A stretch of 64,000 nucleotides of DNA from Flavobacterium subsaxonicum WB 4.1-42 = DSM 21790. GTDB taxonomy: Bacteria; Bacteroidota; Bacteroidia; Flavobacteriales; Flavobacteriaceae. The position numbers and the translations under genes are program-made. Shown one piece after another: positions 1 through 8,882 of this stretch (positions are counted from its first letter, which is position 1; each line of letters begins with the position of its first letter). The notes below the pieces were generated by a model. That model saw only the letters and a program-made list of their open reading frames with translations, made no database searches and was not told the DNA's origin. Location: positions 543,178 to 607,177 of the forward strand of contig NZ_KE383909.1 in the NCBI RefSeq assembly GCF_000422725.1, in the 5' to 3' direction.

Positions 1-750
1 GACCCATTAGTGCCACCATTACAGGCTATATTGGTTTGCGATGTAATATTGGCTGATAATGCAGCCGGTTGTGTAATAGTTGCTGTTGAGGTCGCAATAC
101 AGCCATTGGCATCAGTAACTATTACGGTGTAGGTACCGGCACTAAGCCCGCTTGCTGTTGCGGCCGTTCCGCCGGAAGGCGACCATGAATAAGTATAGCC
201 TACTGTACCACCTGTTGCACTTACAGTAGCCGACCCATTAGTGCCACCATTACAGGCTATATTGGTTTGCGATGTAATATTGGCCGATAATGCAGCCGGT
301 TGTGTTATAGTTGCCGTTGATGTGGCGGTACAACCGTTGGCATCGGTAACAGTTACGGTGTAGGTACCGGCACTAAGTCCGCTTGCTGTAGCGGCTGTTC
401 CGCCGGAAGGCGACCATACATACGTATAGCCTGCTGTACCACCTGTTGCACTTACAGTAGCCGACCCATTAGTGCCACCATTACAAGCTATATTGGTTTG
501 CGATGTAATATTGGCTGATAATGCAGCTGGTTGTGTTATAGTAACCGACGCGGTGCCCGAGTTGCCACACGAGTTGGTAACGGTAACCGTCCAGGTACCG
601 GCAGGCAGGCCTGTAACACTGGCGGTGCCATCGCCAGACGGATTGCCCGGCGACCAGTTATACGTAAAGCCGCTGCCTCCTGATGCCGATACGGTTGCCG
701 CCCCTGTATATGCGCCATTGCAGGCAATATTGGTTTGAGAAACGGGAGTT
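1..750. repeat. 231-bp in-frame tandem repeats encoding 77-aa SprB units
   Basis: The same sequence recurs at 1, 232 and 463, an exact period of 231 bp (77 codons). The copies are nearly identical in DNA up to about 545 and then pass into a diverged copy reaching about 750. Differences between the near-identical copies are mostly single bases. The array continues beyond the window edge, so copy number is unknown. Confidence 0.9.
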
Positions 751-1355
751 ACAGTTACAGCAGGACATGGAGCAGCCGCAGTTTGCCACCTCATGGCATC
801 TAAACTTATATAAGAAATAATACCGGTAGTAGTTATAATATATTGGTCTATAAGTGTGTTAGAATTATCTGCACCCCCGTAATTTGCCATGTTTATATAA
901 GTAAATCCATTGTTAGTGGCCCACGATGTGTTAAATCCAGAGCTTGCTGTGGCGGTATACTGTGTTGCACCCGCAAGCTTGCCGGTTATAGAAACCGAAT
1001 TGCCATTTACGTTTAAATTAAGATTATTGGTCGAAATAAATAGATAAAGGCTTTTTAAAGTAAACTGAGATCCTCCCGCAGCGGTAATAGTAAATTGTAC
1101 CGGCATATTAGCAAATGAATTGCCACTATTATCTATATACTTATTGTCGGGGCCAGATCCGTTCCAGCCCGTTCCGGCATAATTACCCTGAATGTAAAAC
1201 GGGCCCTGGGCCTGGCTGGTAATGTTAAAAACCTGGCCATTATCAGTAAAGCTGGTGCTGCCATTAGTTTCAGTCTCAAAAGTCTCTGTTGTTTGCGCCA
1301 AAAGGCAATGGGCAAAAAACAGGCAAATTAATAGTAAGTAATATTTTTTCATCAT
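1..1355 (-). CDS. SprB-repeat surface protein, 5' part only (runs off the window)
   Basis: Reading on the minus strand, the gene starts at ATG ATG (1355 or 1352) and stays open to position 1, so about 451 codons are visible and the C-terminus is missing. Residues 1-21 are a signal peptide (Lys-Lys, hydrophobic core, ending LLAQ). A unique secreted region follows to about residue 195. From there the protein consists of repeats with the pattern 'QTNIACNG..NGSATVSATGG..GYTY.WSPSGG..A...GLSAGTYTVTVTD', the SprB repeat of gliding adhesins. Proteins of this kind are usually exported by the type IX system through a C-terminal sorting domain, which would lie outside the window. Confidence in the family is high; the exact role (adhesin or other surface protein) is inferred. 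Confidence 0.88.
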   Translation of the reverse strand, partial: MMKKYYLLLICLFFAHCLLAQTTETFETETNGSTSFTDNGQVFNITSQAQGPFYIQGNYAGTGWNGSGPDNKYIDNSGNSFANMPVQFTITAAGGSQFTLKSLYLFISTNNLNLNVNGNSVSITGKLAGATQYTATASSGFNTSWATNNGFTYINMANYGGADNSNTLIDQYIITTTGIISYISLDAMRWQTAAAPCPAVTVTPVSQTNIACNGAYTGAATVSASGGSGFTYNWSPGNPSGDGTASVTGLPAGTWTVTVTNSCGNSGTASVTITQPAALSANITSQTNIACNGGTNGSATVSATGGTAGYTYVWSPSGGTAATASGLSAGTYTVTVTDANGCTATSTATITQPAALSANITSQTNIACNGGTNGSATVSATGGTVGYTYSWSPSGGTAATASGLSAGTYTVIVTDANGCIATSTATITQPAALSANITSQTNIACNGGTNG

Positions 1356-1381
1356 TTATAAATTATGATTAAGTGTATTAT

Positions 1382-1425
1382 GCTCATTAACCGGGTGCTC
1401 TTTATTTAAGAACACCCGGCTGAGC
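1382..1425. other. Intergenic hairpin between tail-collar gene and SprB gene
   Basis: Arms CCGGGTG (1391-1397) and CACCCGG (1413-1419) pair, with an inner TCTT/AAGA and an outer GCTCA/TGAGC extension. It lies in the 89-bp gap between two minus-strand genes. There is no good T-run on the minus strand, so it may be a weak terminator or a processing or stability hairpin. Confidence 0.5.
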
Positions 1426-1444
1426 TTAATAAATAGTGTAGATA

Positions 1445-2005
1445 TTAACTTCTTGAAGGGTAAACGCCTTCTAAGCAAATTATATAGTTTAAAGCCAGGT
1501 AAGGCTGCATAGTGCTTACAGGCAGGCCGCTACCAGTGTAGTTGGTAACCACGGTACTGTCGCTTAACGGGATATCGGGTGTTACGGCAGCGTTTACATA
1601 ACCCAGGGTTGAGCTAAAGGTCCTGCCAGATAATGCTCCCGGGGTAGCTATTGCACCGCCGCGTTGTGCGGTACCGTCTGTAGATTCTGCCGAACTAACC
1701 ACAACATGCCCCGTGTGATTGTGCGGAGGGATGTTGCCCACAGTAAGGGTTACACTTTCTGTACCACTCATTTGTCCTTCTGCATAGTTGCCTAAACCTG
1801 GACCCTGACCCATACCCAATGCTACACGGCTTCTAAGGTCGGGTAGGGCAAATGTGGTTCTGCCGTCGCCTCCGTAGGTAGTTCCAATAAGAGAAAATAA
1901 AGCCTGGTATTGTGATAATGGTAAAAGCCTGCCATCGCAAAATGCCCATCCTTTTATTTCGAAACTTCCGGCAAATAGTTTAATAATTCCAATGTACTCG
2001 TCCAT
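1445..2005 (-). CDS. Tail-collar domain protein (microcystin-dependent MdpB-like)
   Basis: 186 aa. The N-terminus 'MDEYIGIIKLFAGSFEIKGW' and the following 'FCDGRLLPLSQYQALFSLIG', 'YGGDG..TFALPDLRSR' match the phage tail collar fold as found in bacterial MdpB-type proteins. A 'PPHNHTGH' motif at about residues 93-100 is also typical. There is no signal peptide. Such proteins are common as chromosomal genes in Bacteroidota and other bacteria, often in small families, with function unknown; phage tail fibres share the domain. No other phage gene lies nearby. It precedes the SprB-repeat gene on the same strand with an 89-bp gap containing a hairpin. Confidence 0.85.
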   Translation of the reverse strand: MDEYIGIIKLFAGSFEIKGWAFCDGRLLPLSQYQALFSLIGTTYGGDGRTTFALPDLRSRVALGMGQGPGLGNYAEGQMSGTESVTLTVGNIPPHNHTGHVVVSSAESTDGTAQRGGAIATPGALSGRTFSSTLGYVNAAVTPDIPLSDSTVVTNYTGSGLPVSTMQPYLALNYIICLEGVYPSRS

Positions 2006-2058
2006 AATTTTACTGATTTAAGGTTTGTTACCGCTAAATTAGGTCATGGGGATGGGAC

Positions 2059-2088
2059 AAAATCAGGTGTTTTTACCTGATTTTTTTT
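2059..2088 (+). terminator. Terminator-like hairpin
   Basis: Arms AAAATCAGGT (2059-2068) and ACCTGATTTT (2075-2084) enclose the loop GTTTTT, and T continues to 2088. It has the form of a rho-independent terminator on the plus strand, but no plus-strand gene precedes it. It may instead stop antisense transcription or act in the 5' region of the collar gene. Confidence 0.45.
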
Positions 2089-2319
2089 CGCCATAAGTAC
2101 TGTTATTTGGTACATATACAGGGCTTGTATTTTAGCATGGCAGTATCTAAAAATAGTTAGCCTTAATTGTAAGAAAAGTATAGTGTTTACTGATGTTCTG
2201 GTTTTATGGTATTGCCAAAAATCATTAATTTATTCGTGTAAATTCTTTAAAAATGGCAACCATTTATCGGCTAAAAAAATCATACTATTATATAAGCATA
2301 AAACCATAAAAGCTTAAAA

Positions 2320-2448
2320 ATGAGATTTAATTATTTTAGGTTTTATAATTTAGTTAAGAAAATTCGTATATTGCTACAACGTTTTACTAACGTTTTAAGC
2401 ACCATAAAAAGGCTTAAATTTTACTTAAATACATTATCCAATTATTAA
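2320..2448 (+). CDS. Possible 42-aa basic peptide (uncertain)
   Basis: An ATG-initiated ORF runs to TAA just before the 2466 gene. The peptide is rich in Arg, Lys, Phe, Tyr and Leu and has no acidic residue. That would fit a cationic amphipathic peptide, but such composition also arises by chance in AT-rich DNA with few stops. No homology is recognised and no promoter box is visible. Confidence 0.2.
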   Translation: MRFNYFRFYNLVKKIRILLQRFTNVLSTIKRLKFYLNTLSNY

Positions 2449-2465
2449 TTACTAAAACATTTATT

Positions 2466-2807
2466 ATGTCAGAAAAAAAAGTCAATACTATCGATCTGGT
2501 ACACGCTAAACATTATGCCGCCAAGTGGAGAAAAGAAGAAGGCACTTATAATGCACACCACGAGCTTAAAGCCTTCTGGATTCCGAAAATAGATCTACAG
2601 GAAGTGCTTGCCGAAGGTGTAGATGGCGTAAGGGCTTACATTGGGGTAGACGATGATAATGTAGAAAAACTGATGATAGTTGGCACTAAACAAGTGGGCG
2701 ACGAATATATAGATATGCTGCCCGAAACCGGTTTTGATGATGGGTCCATATACGATTTTACAAGGCCATGCCCACCATCTTGCGATAAAAACAGCCCTCT
2801 AAATTAA
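2466..2807 (+). CDS. Hypothetical protein, 113 aa
   Basis: A soluble, acidic protein without signal peptide or membrane segment, beginning 'MSEKKVNTIDLVHAKHYAAK'. The C-terminus carries 'CPPSC' near residue 105, a closely spaced cysteine pair that could bind metal or form a disulfide. I do not recognise a named family; the composition looks like a genuine cytosolic protein. It ends 15 bp before the next gene and may be cotranscribed with the membrane protein and two-component pair downstream. Confidence 0.7.
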   Translation: MSEKKVNTIDLVHAKHYAAKWRKEEGTYNAHHELKAFWIPKIDLQEVLAEGVDGVRAYIGVDDDNVEKLMIVGTKQVGDEYIDMLPETGFDDGSIYDFTRPCPPSCDKNSPLN

Positions 2808-2822
2808 CTTTATAAATCAGAT

Positions 2823-3464
2823 GTGCTAAAGATTATATCCAATATAGGCTTTGCTATCCTTTTTATAAACATTATTATATACTTTATAGGTTTTGCCAGA
2901 CACGGCAAAGCCTATAAGTTTTTTGTTTTTTATCTATTAACATTAGGTGTTGTACAACTTATAATGGAAACATATGCCGCCGCCGGCCGTAACAACCATT
3001 TTTTGTCTACGTACTATCTCTTTAGCCAGTTTATACTGCTAAGTTATTTTTTTTACCATTTGTTTTTAGATGCCAGAAGGGGCAGGAGCTTATTTATAAA
3101 ATATGCATCGGCATTAATTGTTGCAGGTTTAATTATACAGTATGTAGTTTATCCGGGTCTATACTATACATTCAATTCGTTAGGGTTTTTAATTACCACA
3201 TGCATGCTGGTAGTTTACTGTGTGCTTTATCTGTACGAACTGCTTTCTAAAAAACTGCCTTTTTATTATACCACTATCGGCATCTTTATCTATCTGATAA
3301 GCAGTTCTATAATTTTTGCTTCTGCGGTCTCTATTATGTCTTTTGCCGATGAAATTAGTATCTACATCTGGAAAATTAACGCTTTGCTGTTTATTCTGTA
3401 TCAATTACTAATTTTATGGGAATGGAAGCAAACCTTTTACCCGAAGGCAGCCAACCGGAGCTGA
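2823..3464 (+). CDS. Integral membrane protein upstream of a histidine kinase
   Basis: 213 aa with about six hydrophobic segments spread over the whole length and short polar loops. Translation appears to start at GTG 2823; the first in-frame ATG is about 50 codons further in and would remove the first helix or two. It overlaps the kinase gene at 3416 by 49 bp, so the two are very probably cotranslated. The kinase has a single membrane span and no sensor domain of its own, so this protein is a candidate membrane sensor or partner. No named family is recognised. Confidence 0.72.
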   Translation: MLKIISNIGFAILFINIIIYFIGFARHGKAYKFFVFYLLTLGVVQLIMETYAAAGRNNHFLSTYYLFSQFILLSYFFYHLFLDARRGRSLFIKYASALIVAGLIIQYVVYPGLYYTFNSLGFLITTCMLVVYCVLYLYELLSKKLPFYYTTIGIFIYLISSSIIFASAVSIMSFADEISIYIWKINALLFILYQLLILWEWKQTFYPKAANRS

Positions 3465-4216
3465 TTATTATAGTGGGTGTTTTCCTTATGTTTTTTATGG
3501 GTATGGTTTTGTTGCTGTTTTTTTATTTTTCTAAAAAGAAGATTATCCAGAAGGAATTAGAAAAAAAAGACCTTGAAATAGCCTACCAAAAAGACCTGCT
3601 TACTGCCACTATTGAGGTGCAGGAAGACGAACGAAAACGCATTGCCCAGGATTTACACGACGATATTAGCTCTAAGCTAAATGTAGTTTCTTTAAACAGC
3701 CATTTGCTTACCACGCCCAATTTAACCGACAAAGAACTTAACGACATAACGTGTAATATTATTAACCTCGTAGCTAAAACGCTCGATAATTCCAGGCGCA
3801 TTGCGCACGACCTTTTACCGCCCGTATTAGATAAGTTTGGGCTTAGCGCCGGTTTAGAGGAGTTGTGTTACGAGTTTAACAGCAGCCAGTCGGTAGCGGT
3901 TACGTATAAAAATAATGTGCAGTTTAACGATGCTGATAAAAACAGGCACCTGCATGTTTTCAGGATTATACAGGAGTTATTAAACAACTCGTTGCGCCAC
4001 GGTAAAGCAAAGGCCATAAGCATTGTTTTTAACGAAGAGGACGGCCTGGTTAACTGTAACTATTCCGACAACGGAAAAGGTTTTGATGTAGAGAGCCTTA
4101 AAAATAAAAAGGGCCTCGGAATGAAAAATATTGAGAGCAGGATAATTTTTATAAACGGAACAATTACTATCAGTTCTGTCCTTAATAAGGGAACTGATGT
4201 AGTTTTTAAATTCTAA
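3416..4216 (+). CDS. Sensor histidine kinase, NarL/DesK-type (HisKA_3)
   Basis: 266 aa. One membrane span at about residues 16-38 is followed by a coiled linker, then the HisKA_3 dimerisation motif 'RIAQDLHDD' with His81 as the predicted phosphoacceptor. The ATPase domain shows the N box (ELLNNSLRHG, about 187-196), G1 (DNGKG, 218-222) and G2 (GLGM, 233-236), so all catalytic motifs are present. There is no periplasmic sensor domain. It overlaps the upstream membrane protein and ends 4 bp before the response regulator at 4221, its obvious cognate partner. Confidence 0.93.
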   Translation: MGMEANLLPEGSQPELIIIVGVFLMFFMGMVLLLFFYFSKKKIIQKELEKKDLEIAYQKDLLTATIEVQEDERKRIAQDLHDDISSKLNVVSLNSHLLTTPNLTDKELNDITCNIINLVAKTLDNSRRIAHDLLPPVLDKFGLSAGLEELCYEFNSSQSVAVTYKNNVQFNDADKNRHLHVFRIIQELLNNSLRHGKAKAISIVFNEEDGLVNCNYSDNGKGFDVESLKNKKGLGMKNIESRIIFINGTITISSVLNKGTDVVFKF

Positions 4217-4220
4217 AATT

Positions 4221-4898
4221 ATGAGCAATCCAATTAAAATAGTCCTGGCTGATGACGAGGTGTTGTTCAGGCAGGGAATTTCTTTTTTATTACAGAGAGA
4301 AAAAAATATTCAGGTGTTGTTTGAAGCTTCTAATGGCGAAGAGCTTACCAGCTTTTTAAGGGAGAGCACCATTAAGCCCGATATTGTTATAATAGACCTT
4401 AAAATGCCTATAGTAAATGGGGTAGAAGCCACTAAAGTTATTAGTGCCGAGTTTCCTGACGTTAAAATAATTGCCCTTACAAGCTATAACACCAAGTTTT
4501 TTATAGCCAATATAATAGAGGTGGGGGCAGTTGCCTACCTGGTTAAAAACACCACTCCGCAGCAGCTTATTACAACTATTAACGAGGTGCAAACTACCGG
4601 CTTTTACTACAGCGATTATGTAATGGATATTATAAACGAGTGCCTTATTATATCTAAGAAAAAAATTAAGAGCCGCTTTGACGAAGACGACCTTACAAAC
4701 CGCGAAATAGAAATTCTTAAGCTTATTTGCCAGCAGTACAGCGGTGTAGAAATTGCCGATAAACTGTGCCTTAGCGCCCGGACGGTAGAGGGCCACCGTA
4801 ACAATTTGCTTCGCAAAACCGAATGCAAAAACATGATTGGCCTAATTATCTATGCCATTCAGAATGAGTTTATAACCATAGAAAATTTAGTAAACTAA
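4221..4898 (+). CDS. Response regulator, NarL/FixJ type with LuxR HTH
   Basis: 225 aa. The receiver domain has the acidic pair Asp11-Asp12, phosphoacceptor Asp59 ('IIDLKMP'), a conserved Thr/Ser in 'IALTSY' and Lys in 'YLVKNT'. A LuxR-type helix-turn-helix occupies about residues 155-205 ('LTNREIEILKLI...SARTVEGHRNNLLRK'). It is partnered with the kinase ending 4 bp upstream and is followed by a terminator. The target genes cannot be told from sequence. Confidence 0.93.
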   Translation: MSNPIKIVLADDEVLFRQGISFLLQREKNIQVLFEASNGEELTSFLRESTIKPDIVIIDLKMPIVNGVEATKVISAEFPDVKIIALTSYNTKFFIANIIEVGAVAYLVKNTTPQQLITTINEVQTTGFYYSDYVMDIINECLIISKKKIKSRFDEDDLTNREIEILKLICQQYSGVEIADKLCLSARTVEGHRNNLLRKTECKNMIGLIIYAIQNEFITIENLVN

Positions 4899-4908
4899 TA
4901 TAAACAAC

Positions 4909-4932
4909 AAACCCACTCAGGCGAGTGGGTTT
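4909..4932. terminator. Bidirectional terminator between response regulator and ilvE
   Basis: Arms AAACCCACTC (4909-4918) and GAGTGGGTTT (4923-4932) enclose a 4-base loop. It sits between converging genes and is flanked by T-rich DNA on the plus side and A-rich DNA on the other, so it can serve both. Confidence 0.8.
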
Positions 4933-4935
4933 TGC

Positions 4936-5799
4936 TTATTTTCTAACTTCTTGTTGGTAGGCGGTTAGCAACTGTTTGCCCAAACTCTTATCCCAATCCA
5001 ACGGAAAAGTATAATCATCGAGGGTTTTAATGCCAATAACCTCGGCAGCAGTGCCGGTAAAAAAGGCACTGTCGGCAGTTTTTACATCATCTATGGTAAA
5101 CAGTTTTACCGCTGTGGGTATGTTATGTTCTTTAGCAAGGTCTAAAATAGTATTGCGCGTAATGCCCGGCAGTATGTTGCCCAACGGGCAGGTATACAGG
5201 CAGCTGTGTTTCTCATAGAAAAAATTAGCACCGGGGCCTTCGGCTACAAAACCGGCGGCATCGAGCATCAGGGCTTCGTCAAAACCTTTTTGTTTGGCCT
5301 CTGTACTGGCTAATATAGAGTTAATATAATGCCCCACCGTTTTGGCCTCTACATGGCACGATTTGGGGTTAGGCCGTTGGTACGATGAGGTTGCAACCCG
5401 CAGCAAGCTATCGCCAAGGTATTTGCCCCATTCCCACGCGCATAAAAACAGGTTGGTTTCTTCCACCGGCATAAGCGTCATGTTCGGGCCTAAATAAAAT
5501 AACGGACGTATATACGCATTGGTAAAGTTGTTTTTTTGCAGTAATTCGTAACTCAGTTCAATAAGCTGGTCTACCGTATAATCGGTTTTTATATGCATCA
5601 GCTTAGCCGAATCCAGCATCCGCTGATAATGCTCCTTACCCTTAAAAATCTTTACGCCAGTGGGTGTATCATACGCCCTGATGCCTTCAAAAATACCATT
5701 GCCATAGTGCATGGTCTGGTTGTAAAGGCTGGTGTTGGCCTGCGCTGCAGGAATCCATTCTCCATTAAGAAAAACAATGGTGCTATCGTTATAATACAT
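4936..5799 (-). CDS. ilvE: Branched-chain amino acid aminotransferase
   Basis: 287 aa, a class IV PLP aminotransferase. 'MHYGNGIFEGIRAY' at about 30-43, Lys153 in 'EAKTVGHYIN' (predicted Schiff-base lysine), 'EGPGANFF' and 'LPGITR' are the family signature. It interconverts 2-oxo acids and Leu, Ile and Val with glutamate. It is the last gene of the leu operon; its ATG overlaps the leuB stop by one base (TAATG), pointing to translational coupling. Here the enzyme would catalyse the last step, 4-methyl-2-oxopentanoate to leucine. Confidence 0.95.
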   Translation of the reverse strand: MYYNDSTIVFLNGEWIPAAQANTSLYNQTMHYGNGIFEGIRAYDTPTGVKIFKGKEHYQRMLDSAKLMHIKTDYTVDQLIELSYELLQKNNFTNAYIRPLFYLGPNMTLMPVEETNLFLCAWEWGKYLGDSLLRVATSSYQRPNPKSCHVEAKTVGHYINSILASTEAKQKGFDEALMLDAAGFVAEGPGANFFYEKHSCLYTCPLGNILPGITRNTILDLAKEHNIPTAVKLFTIDDVKTADSAFFTGTAAEVIGIKTLDDYTFPLDWDKSLGKQLLTAYQQEVRK

Positions 5800-6911
5800 T
5801 AAATAATTGTTGATTTGCCAATGCTAACATTACTGCTGTTAGTAAAGGTTTCGTTACCCAAAATAAGGCTTTCAATAAAATCGCCTACATCGCTTGTTGA
5901 ATAAGTGCTATCGGCAAAAATATCGGGGGTGCAAAAGTTTTGATCGATACTGGCAGCCACGGCATTTTTAATGGCAGCAGCTTCGTCATACAAATCAAAA
6001 TGTTCCAATAGTAATGCCGCCGATAATATAGACGCAACCGGGTTGGCTATGCCTTTACCCGTAGCAGCCGGATACGAGCCGTGTATGGGCTCAAAAAGGC
6101 TGTAGGTATCGCCGACAGAGGCCGATGCCGCCAGGCCAATACTACCACCAATAACACTGGCTTCGTCTGATAATATATCGCCAAACATATTTTCGGTAAG
6201 CATTACATCAAACTGTTTAGGGTTTAAAATAAGCTGCATGGCAGCATTATCTACAAACAAAAAGTCGAGTGCCACATCAGGATATTCAGTTGCAATCTGT
6301 GTAACCACCCTGCGCCATAAGCGCGATGTTTCCAGCACGTTGGCTTTATCTACAAGGGTAAGCTTTTTACGCCTGTTTTGCGCCGCTTTAAAGGCCATGT
6401 GGGCTATCTGCTCAATTTCTTTAACCGAGTAAGTGCACAGGTCTGAAGCTACGGTTTTATCTTCGCTTAAAAACTTTTCGCCAAAATAAATACCGCCCGT
6501 AAGCTCGCGGTAAATGGCTATATCTACACCGGCAATCCTGTCGGCTTTAAGCGGAGACTGCGGTATGAGTTTATCATAAATGGTTATGGGCCTAATGTTA
6601 GCAAATAGCTGTAAGGCTTTGCGTATGGCGAGCAAGCCCTGTTCCGGCCTTATAGGCGCGTCGGGGTTATTATCATATTTAGGATGGCCTACGGCGCCAA
6701 GCAAAACCGCATCGGCTTCCTGGCAAATTTGCAGCGTATTTGCAGGCAGGGCCTCGTTGTATTTATCTATTGCACAGGCACCAAGCAATGCTTCGGCAAA
6801 ATTAAAATCGTGCCCAAAGCGCAATGCAATGGCCTTTAAAACCTTAACGGCTTCGTTAGTAACCTCGGGGCCAATACCGTCTCCGGCTAAAACTGCTATC
6901 TTTAAGTCCAT
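5799..6911 (-). CDS. leuB: 3-isopropylmalate dehydrogenase
   Basis: 370 aa, full length for the family. 'LAGDGIGPEVTNEAVKVL' at the N-terminus, 'DKANVLETSRLWR', 'VDNAAMQLI', 'NMFGDILSDEASVI' and 'EPIHGSYPAATGKGIANP' are the isocitrate/isopropylmalate dehydrogenase signature. It oxidises and decarboxylates 3-isopropylmalate with NAD+. A short Ser/Thr/Asn-rich tail of about 15 residues follows the conserved core. It lies 2 bp downstream of leuD and overlaps ilvE by one base. Confidence 0.97.
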   Translation of the reverse strand: MDLKIAVLAGDGIGPEVTNEAVKVLKAIALRFGHDFNFAEALLGACAIDKYNEALPANTLQICQEADAVLLGAVGHPKYDNNPDAPIRPEQGLLAIRKALQLFANIRPITIYDKLIPQSPLKADRIAGVDIAIYRELTGGIYFGEKFLSEDKTVASDLCTYSVKEIEQIAHMAFKAAQNRRKKLTLVDKANVLETSRLWRRVVTQIATEYPDVALDFLFVDNAAMQLILNPKQFDVMLTENMFGDILSDEASVIGGSIGLAASASVGDTYSLFEPIHGSYPAATGKGIANPVASILSAALLLEHFDLYDEAAAIKNAVAASIDQNFCTPDIFADSTYSTSDVGDFIESLILGNETFTNSSNVSIGKSTII

Positions 6912-6913
6912 AA

Positions 6914-7495
6914 CTAACTATATTTTTCTTCAAATTGTGTAATTGCTTCAAGCCTGCTCAATAAAAAATCGATGTCATCGTAACCGTTTATAAGGCAGAG
7001 CTTTTTGTACGGATTAATATCAAAATGCTCTGTATTACCTGCGCAGCTAATGGTTTGGTCTTCCAGGTTAATTGTTACCAGCTCTAAGGGGTTTACTTTA
7101 AAAGCCCCGAACAAAACCTGTAAAAACTGTGGCGTTACCTGCAACGGCAACAGGCCGTTGGTTAGGCAGTTTTCTTTAAAAATATCGGCAAAATAGCTCG
7201 ATACAATAACCTTAAATCCAAAGCCCGAAAGCGCCCATGCGGCATGCTCGCGACTGGAACCGCAGCCAAAATTATTGCCTGTAACCAGGACCGAACCCCT
7301 TTGCGATTGCTTATTAAGACTAAAATCGGGGTTAAGCTCATCATCTTTTATATACCTCCAATCTCTGAACAGGTTAGCGCCAAAACCATCTTTATCGGTA
7401 GATTTTAAAAATCTTGCCGGGATTATCTGGTCGGTATCCACGTTCTCAATATCAAGCGTCATGGCCACATCAGTAAGTGTTGTAAACTTTTGCAT
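6914..7495 (-). CDS. leuD: 3-isopropylmalate dehydratase small subunit
   Basis: 193 aa. '[11 protein letters not shown]' near residues 20-30 and '[16 protein letters not shown]' at about 73-88 are diagnostic of the aconitase swivel domain. It pairs with LeuC to isomerise 2- to 3-isopropylmalate. leuC ends one base upstream and leuB starts 2 bp downstream, so the genes are tightly packed in one transcript. Confidence 0.97.
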   Translation of the reverse strand: MQKFTTLTDVAMTLDIENVDTDQIIPARFLKSTDKDGFGANLFRDWRYIKDDELNPDFSLNKQSQRGSVLVTGNNFGCGSSREHAAWALSGFGFKVIVSSYFADIFKENCLTNGLLPLQVTPQFLQVLFGAFKVNPLELVTINLEDQTISCAGNTEHFDINPYKKLCLINGYDDIDFLLSRLEAITQFEEKYS

Positions 7496-7496
7496 G

Positions 7497-8879
7497 CTAA
7501 TTAAGGTTTTTGGTAAAATCTATAATTTTTCCTTCAATGGCAATGGCGGCAGCGGTAAGCGGGCTTGCCAGTATGGTTCTGGCACCCGGGCCCTGCCTGC
7601 CTTCGAAGTTACGGTTACTTGTAGAAACACAGTACTCTTCGGCCGGAATTTTATCTTCGTTCATAGCTAAACATGCCGAGCAACCCGGCTGACGCACCTG
7701 GAAACCGGCATCTTCAAAAATTTTGTAGAGGCCCTCGGCTTTCATTTCGCTTGCCACCTGTTGCGATCCGGGAACTATAAGTGCCGTAACGTTATCTGCT
7801 TTCTTTTTACCGTTAATGTAACCGGCCACCGTTCGGAAATCTTCTATGCGCGAGTTGGTACAGCTACCAATAAAAATGTAATTTATTTTAGTGCCTAATA
7901 GCGATTGCCCGTAATCAAAACCCATGTAGGCCAGAGCCTTGTCGGTACTGGTTTCTACATTGTTGGGTATGGTATCGCCAATTTTAATGCCCATACCCGG
8001 GTTGGTACCATACGTAATCATTGGCGCAATATCTTCGGCATCAATATCATATTCTTTGTCAAAAACCGCATCCTCATCAGTAGTAAGGGTTTGCCAATAG
8101 GCAATTTTAGCAGCCAGTTGATCGCCTTTAGGGGCAAATTCGCGGCCTGCAACATACTCAAAAGTAGTTTCGTCGGGGGCTATTAAGCCACCACGTGCAC
8201 CCATTTCAATGCTCATGTTGCAAACGGTCATACGGCCTTCCATCGACATTTCGCGGAACACATTACCGGCATATTCGCAAAAATAACCCGTGCCGGAGTT
8301 AGTACCTAACTTGCTAATAATGTAAAGAATAACATCTTTAGGCAGTACGCCTTTTTTTAGCTTTCCGTTTACGTTAATGCGCATTTTTAAAGGCTTTTCC
8401 AACAGCAGGCACTGGCTTGCAAACACCTGTGCCACCTGGCTGGTGCCTATACCAAAGGCAATAGTGCCAAACGCCCCGTGGGTAGACGTGTGGCTGTCTC
8501 CGCAAACAATGGTCATTCCCGGTTGGGTAATGCCAAGCTCCGGCGCAATTACGTGTACAATACCGTTATAAGGGTGGCCAAGGCCATAAAATTCGATGTT
8601 GTTTTTGTCGCAGTTTAGGGTAAGCTCTTCAATTTGCTTACGCGACATCTCGTCTTTAATAGGCAGGTGCTGGTTAATGGTAGGCGTGTTATGATCGGCC
8701 GTGGCAACAATTTTGTTGGGACGGAAAACCGGTATATGGCGCTGCTCCAGCTCGTTAAATGCCTGCGGACTTGTAACCTCGTGTATCAGGTGCTTATCAA
8801 TATATAAAATATCGGGGCCGTTGGTTATAGACTCCACCACGTGGGCATCCCAAACTTTATCAAATAGCGTTTTTTTCAT
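7497..8879 (-). CDS. leuC: 3-isopropylmalate dehydratase large subunit
   Basis: 460 aa. The three cysteines expected to bind the [4Fe-4S] cluster are visible in 'FIGSCTNSR' and '[11 protein letters not shown]'. '[14 protein letters not shown]' and '[18 protein letters not shown]' are further aconitase-family motifs. It follows leuA by 3 bp and precedes leuD by one base. The order leuA-leuC-leuD-leuB gives the complete leucine branch in one operon. Confidence 0.97.
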   Translation of the reverse strand: MKKTLFDKVWDAHVVESITNGPDILYIDKHLIHEVTSPQAFNELEQRHIPVFRPNKIVATADHNTPTINQHLPIKDEMSRKQIEELTLNCDKNNIEFYGLGHPYNGIVHVIAPELGITQPGMTIVCGDSHTSTHGAFGTIAFGIGTSQVAQVFASQCLLLEKPLKMRINVNGKLKKGVLPKDVILYIISKLGTNSGTGYFCEYAGNVFREMSMEGRMTVCNMSIEMGARGGLIAPDETTFEYVAGREFAPKGDQLAAKIAYWQTLTTDEDAVFDKEYDIDAEDIAPMITYGTNPGMGIKIGDTIPNNVETSTDKALAYMGFDYGQSLLGTKINYIFIGSCTNSRIEDFRTVAGYINGKKKADNVTALIVPGSQQVASEMKAEGLYKIFEDAGFQVRQPGCSACLAMNEDKIPAEEYCVSTSNRNFEGRQGPGARTILASPLTAAAIAIEGKIIDFTKNLN

Positions 8880-8882
8880 TTT

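Larger units (their letters stand above)
2006..2465. other. 460-bp AT-rich intergenic region
   Basis: This lies between a minus-strand gene (start 2005) and a plus-strand gene (start 2466). It holds a terminator-like hairpin at 2059-2088 and a short ORF at 2320-2448, listed separately. I see no convincing TAnnTTTG promoter box. Confidence 0.6.

Noticed and set aside
1445..2005. Prophage remnant
   Set aside because: The collar domain alone is not evidence; no integrase, capsid, lysis or other tail genes are nearby.
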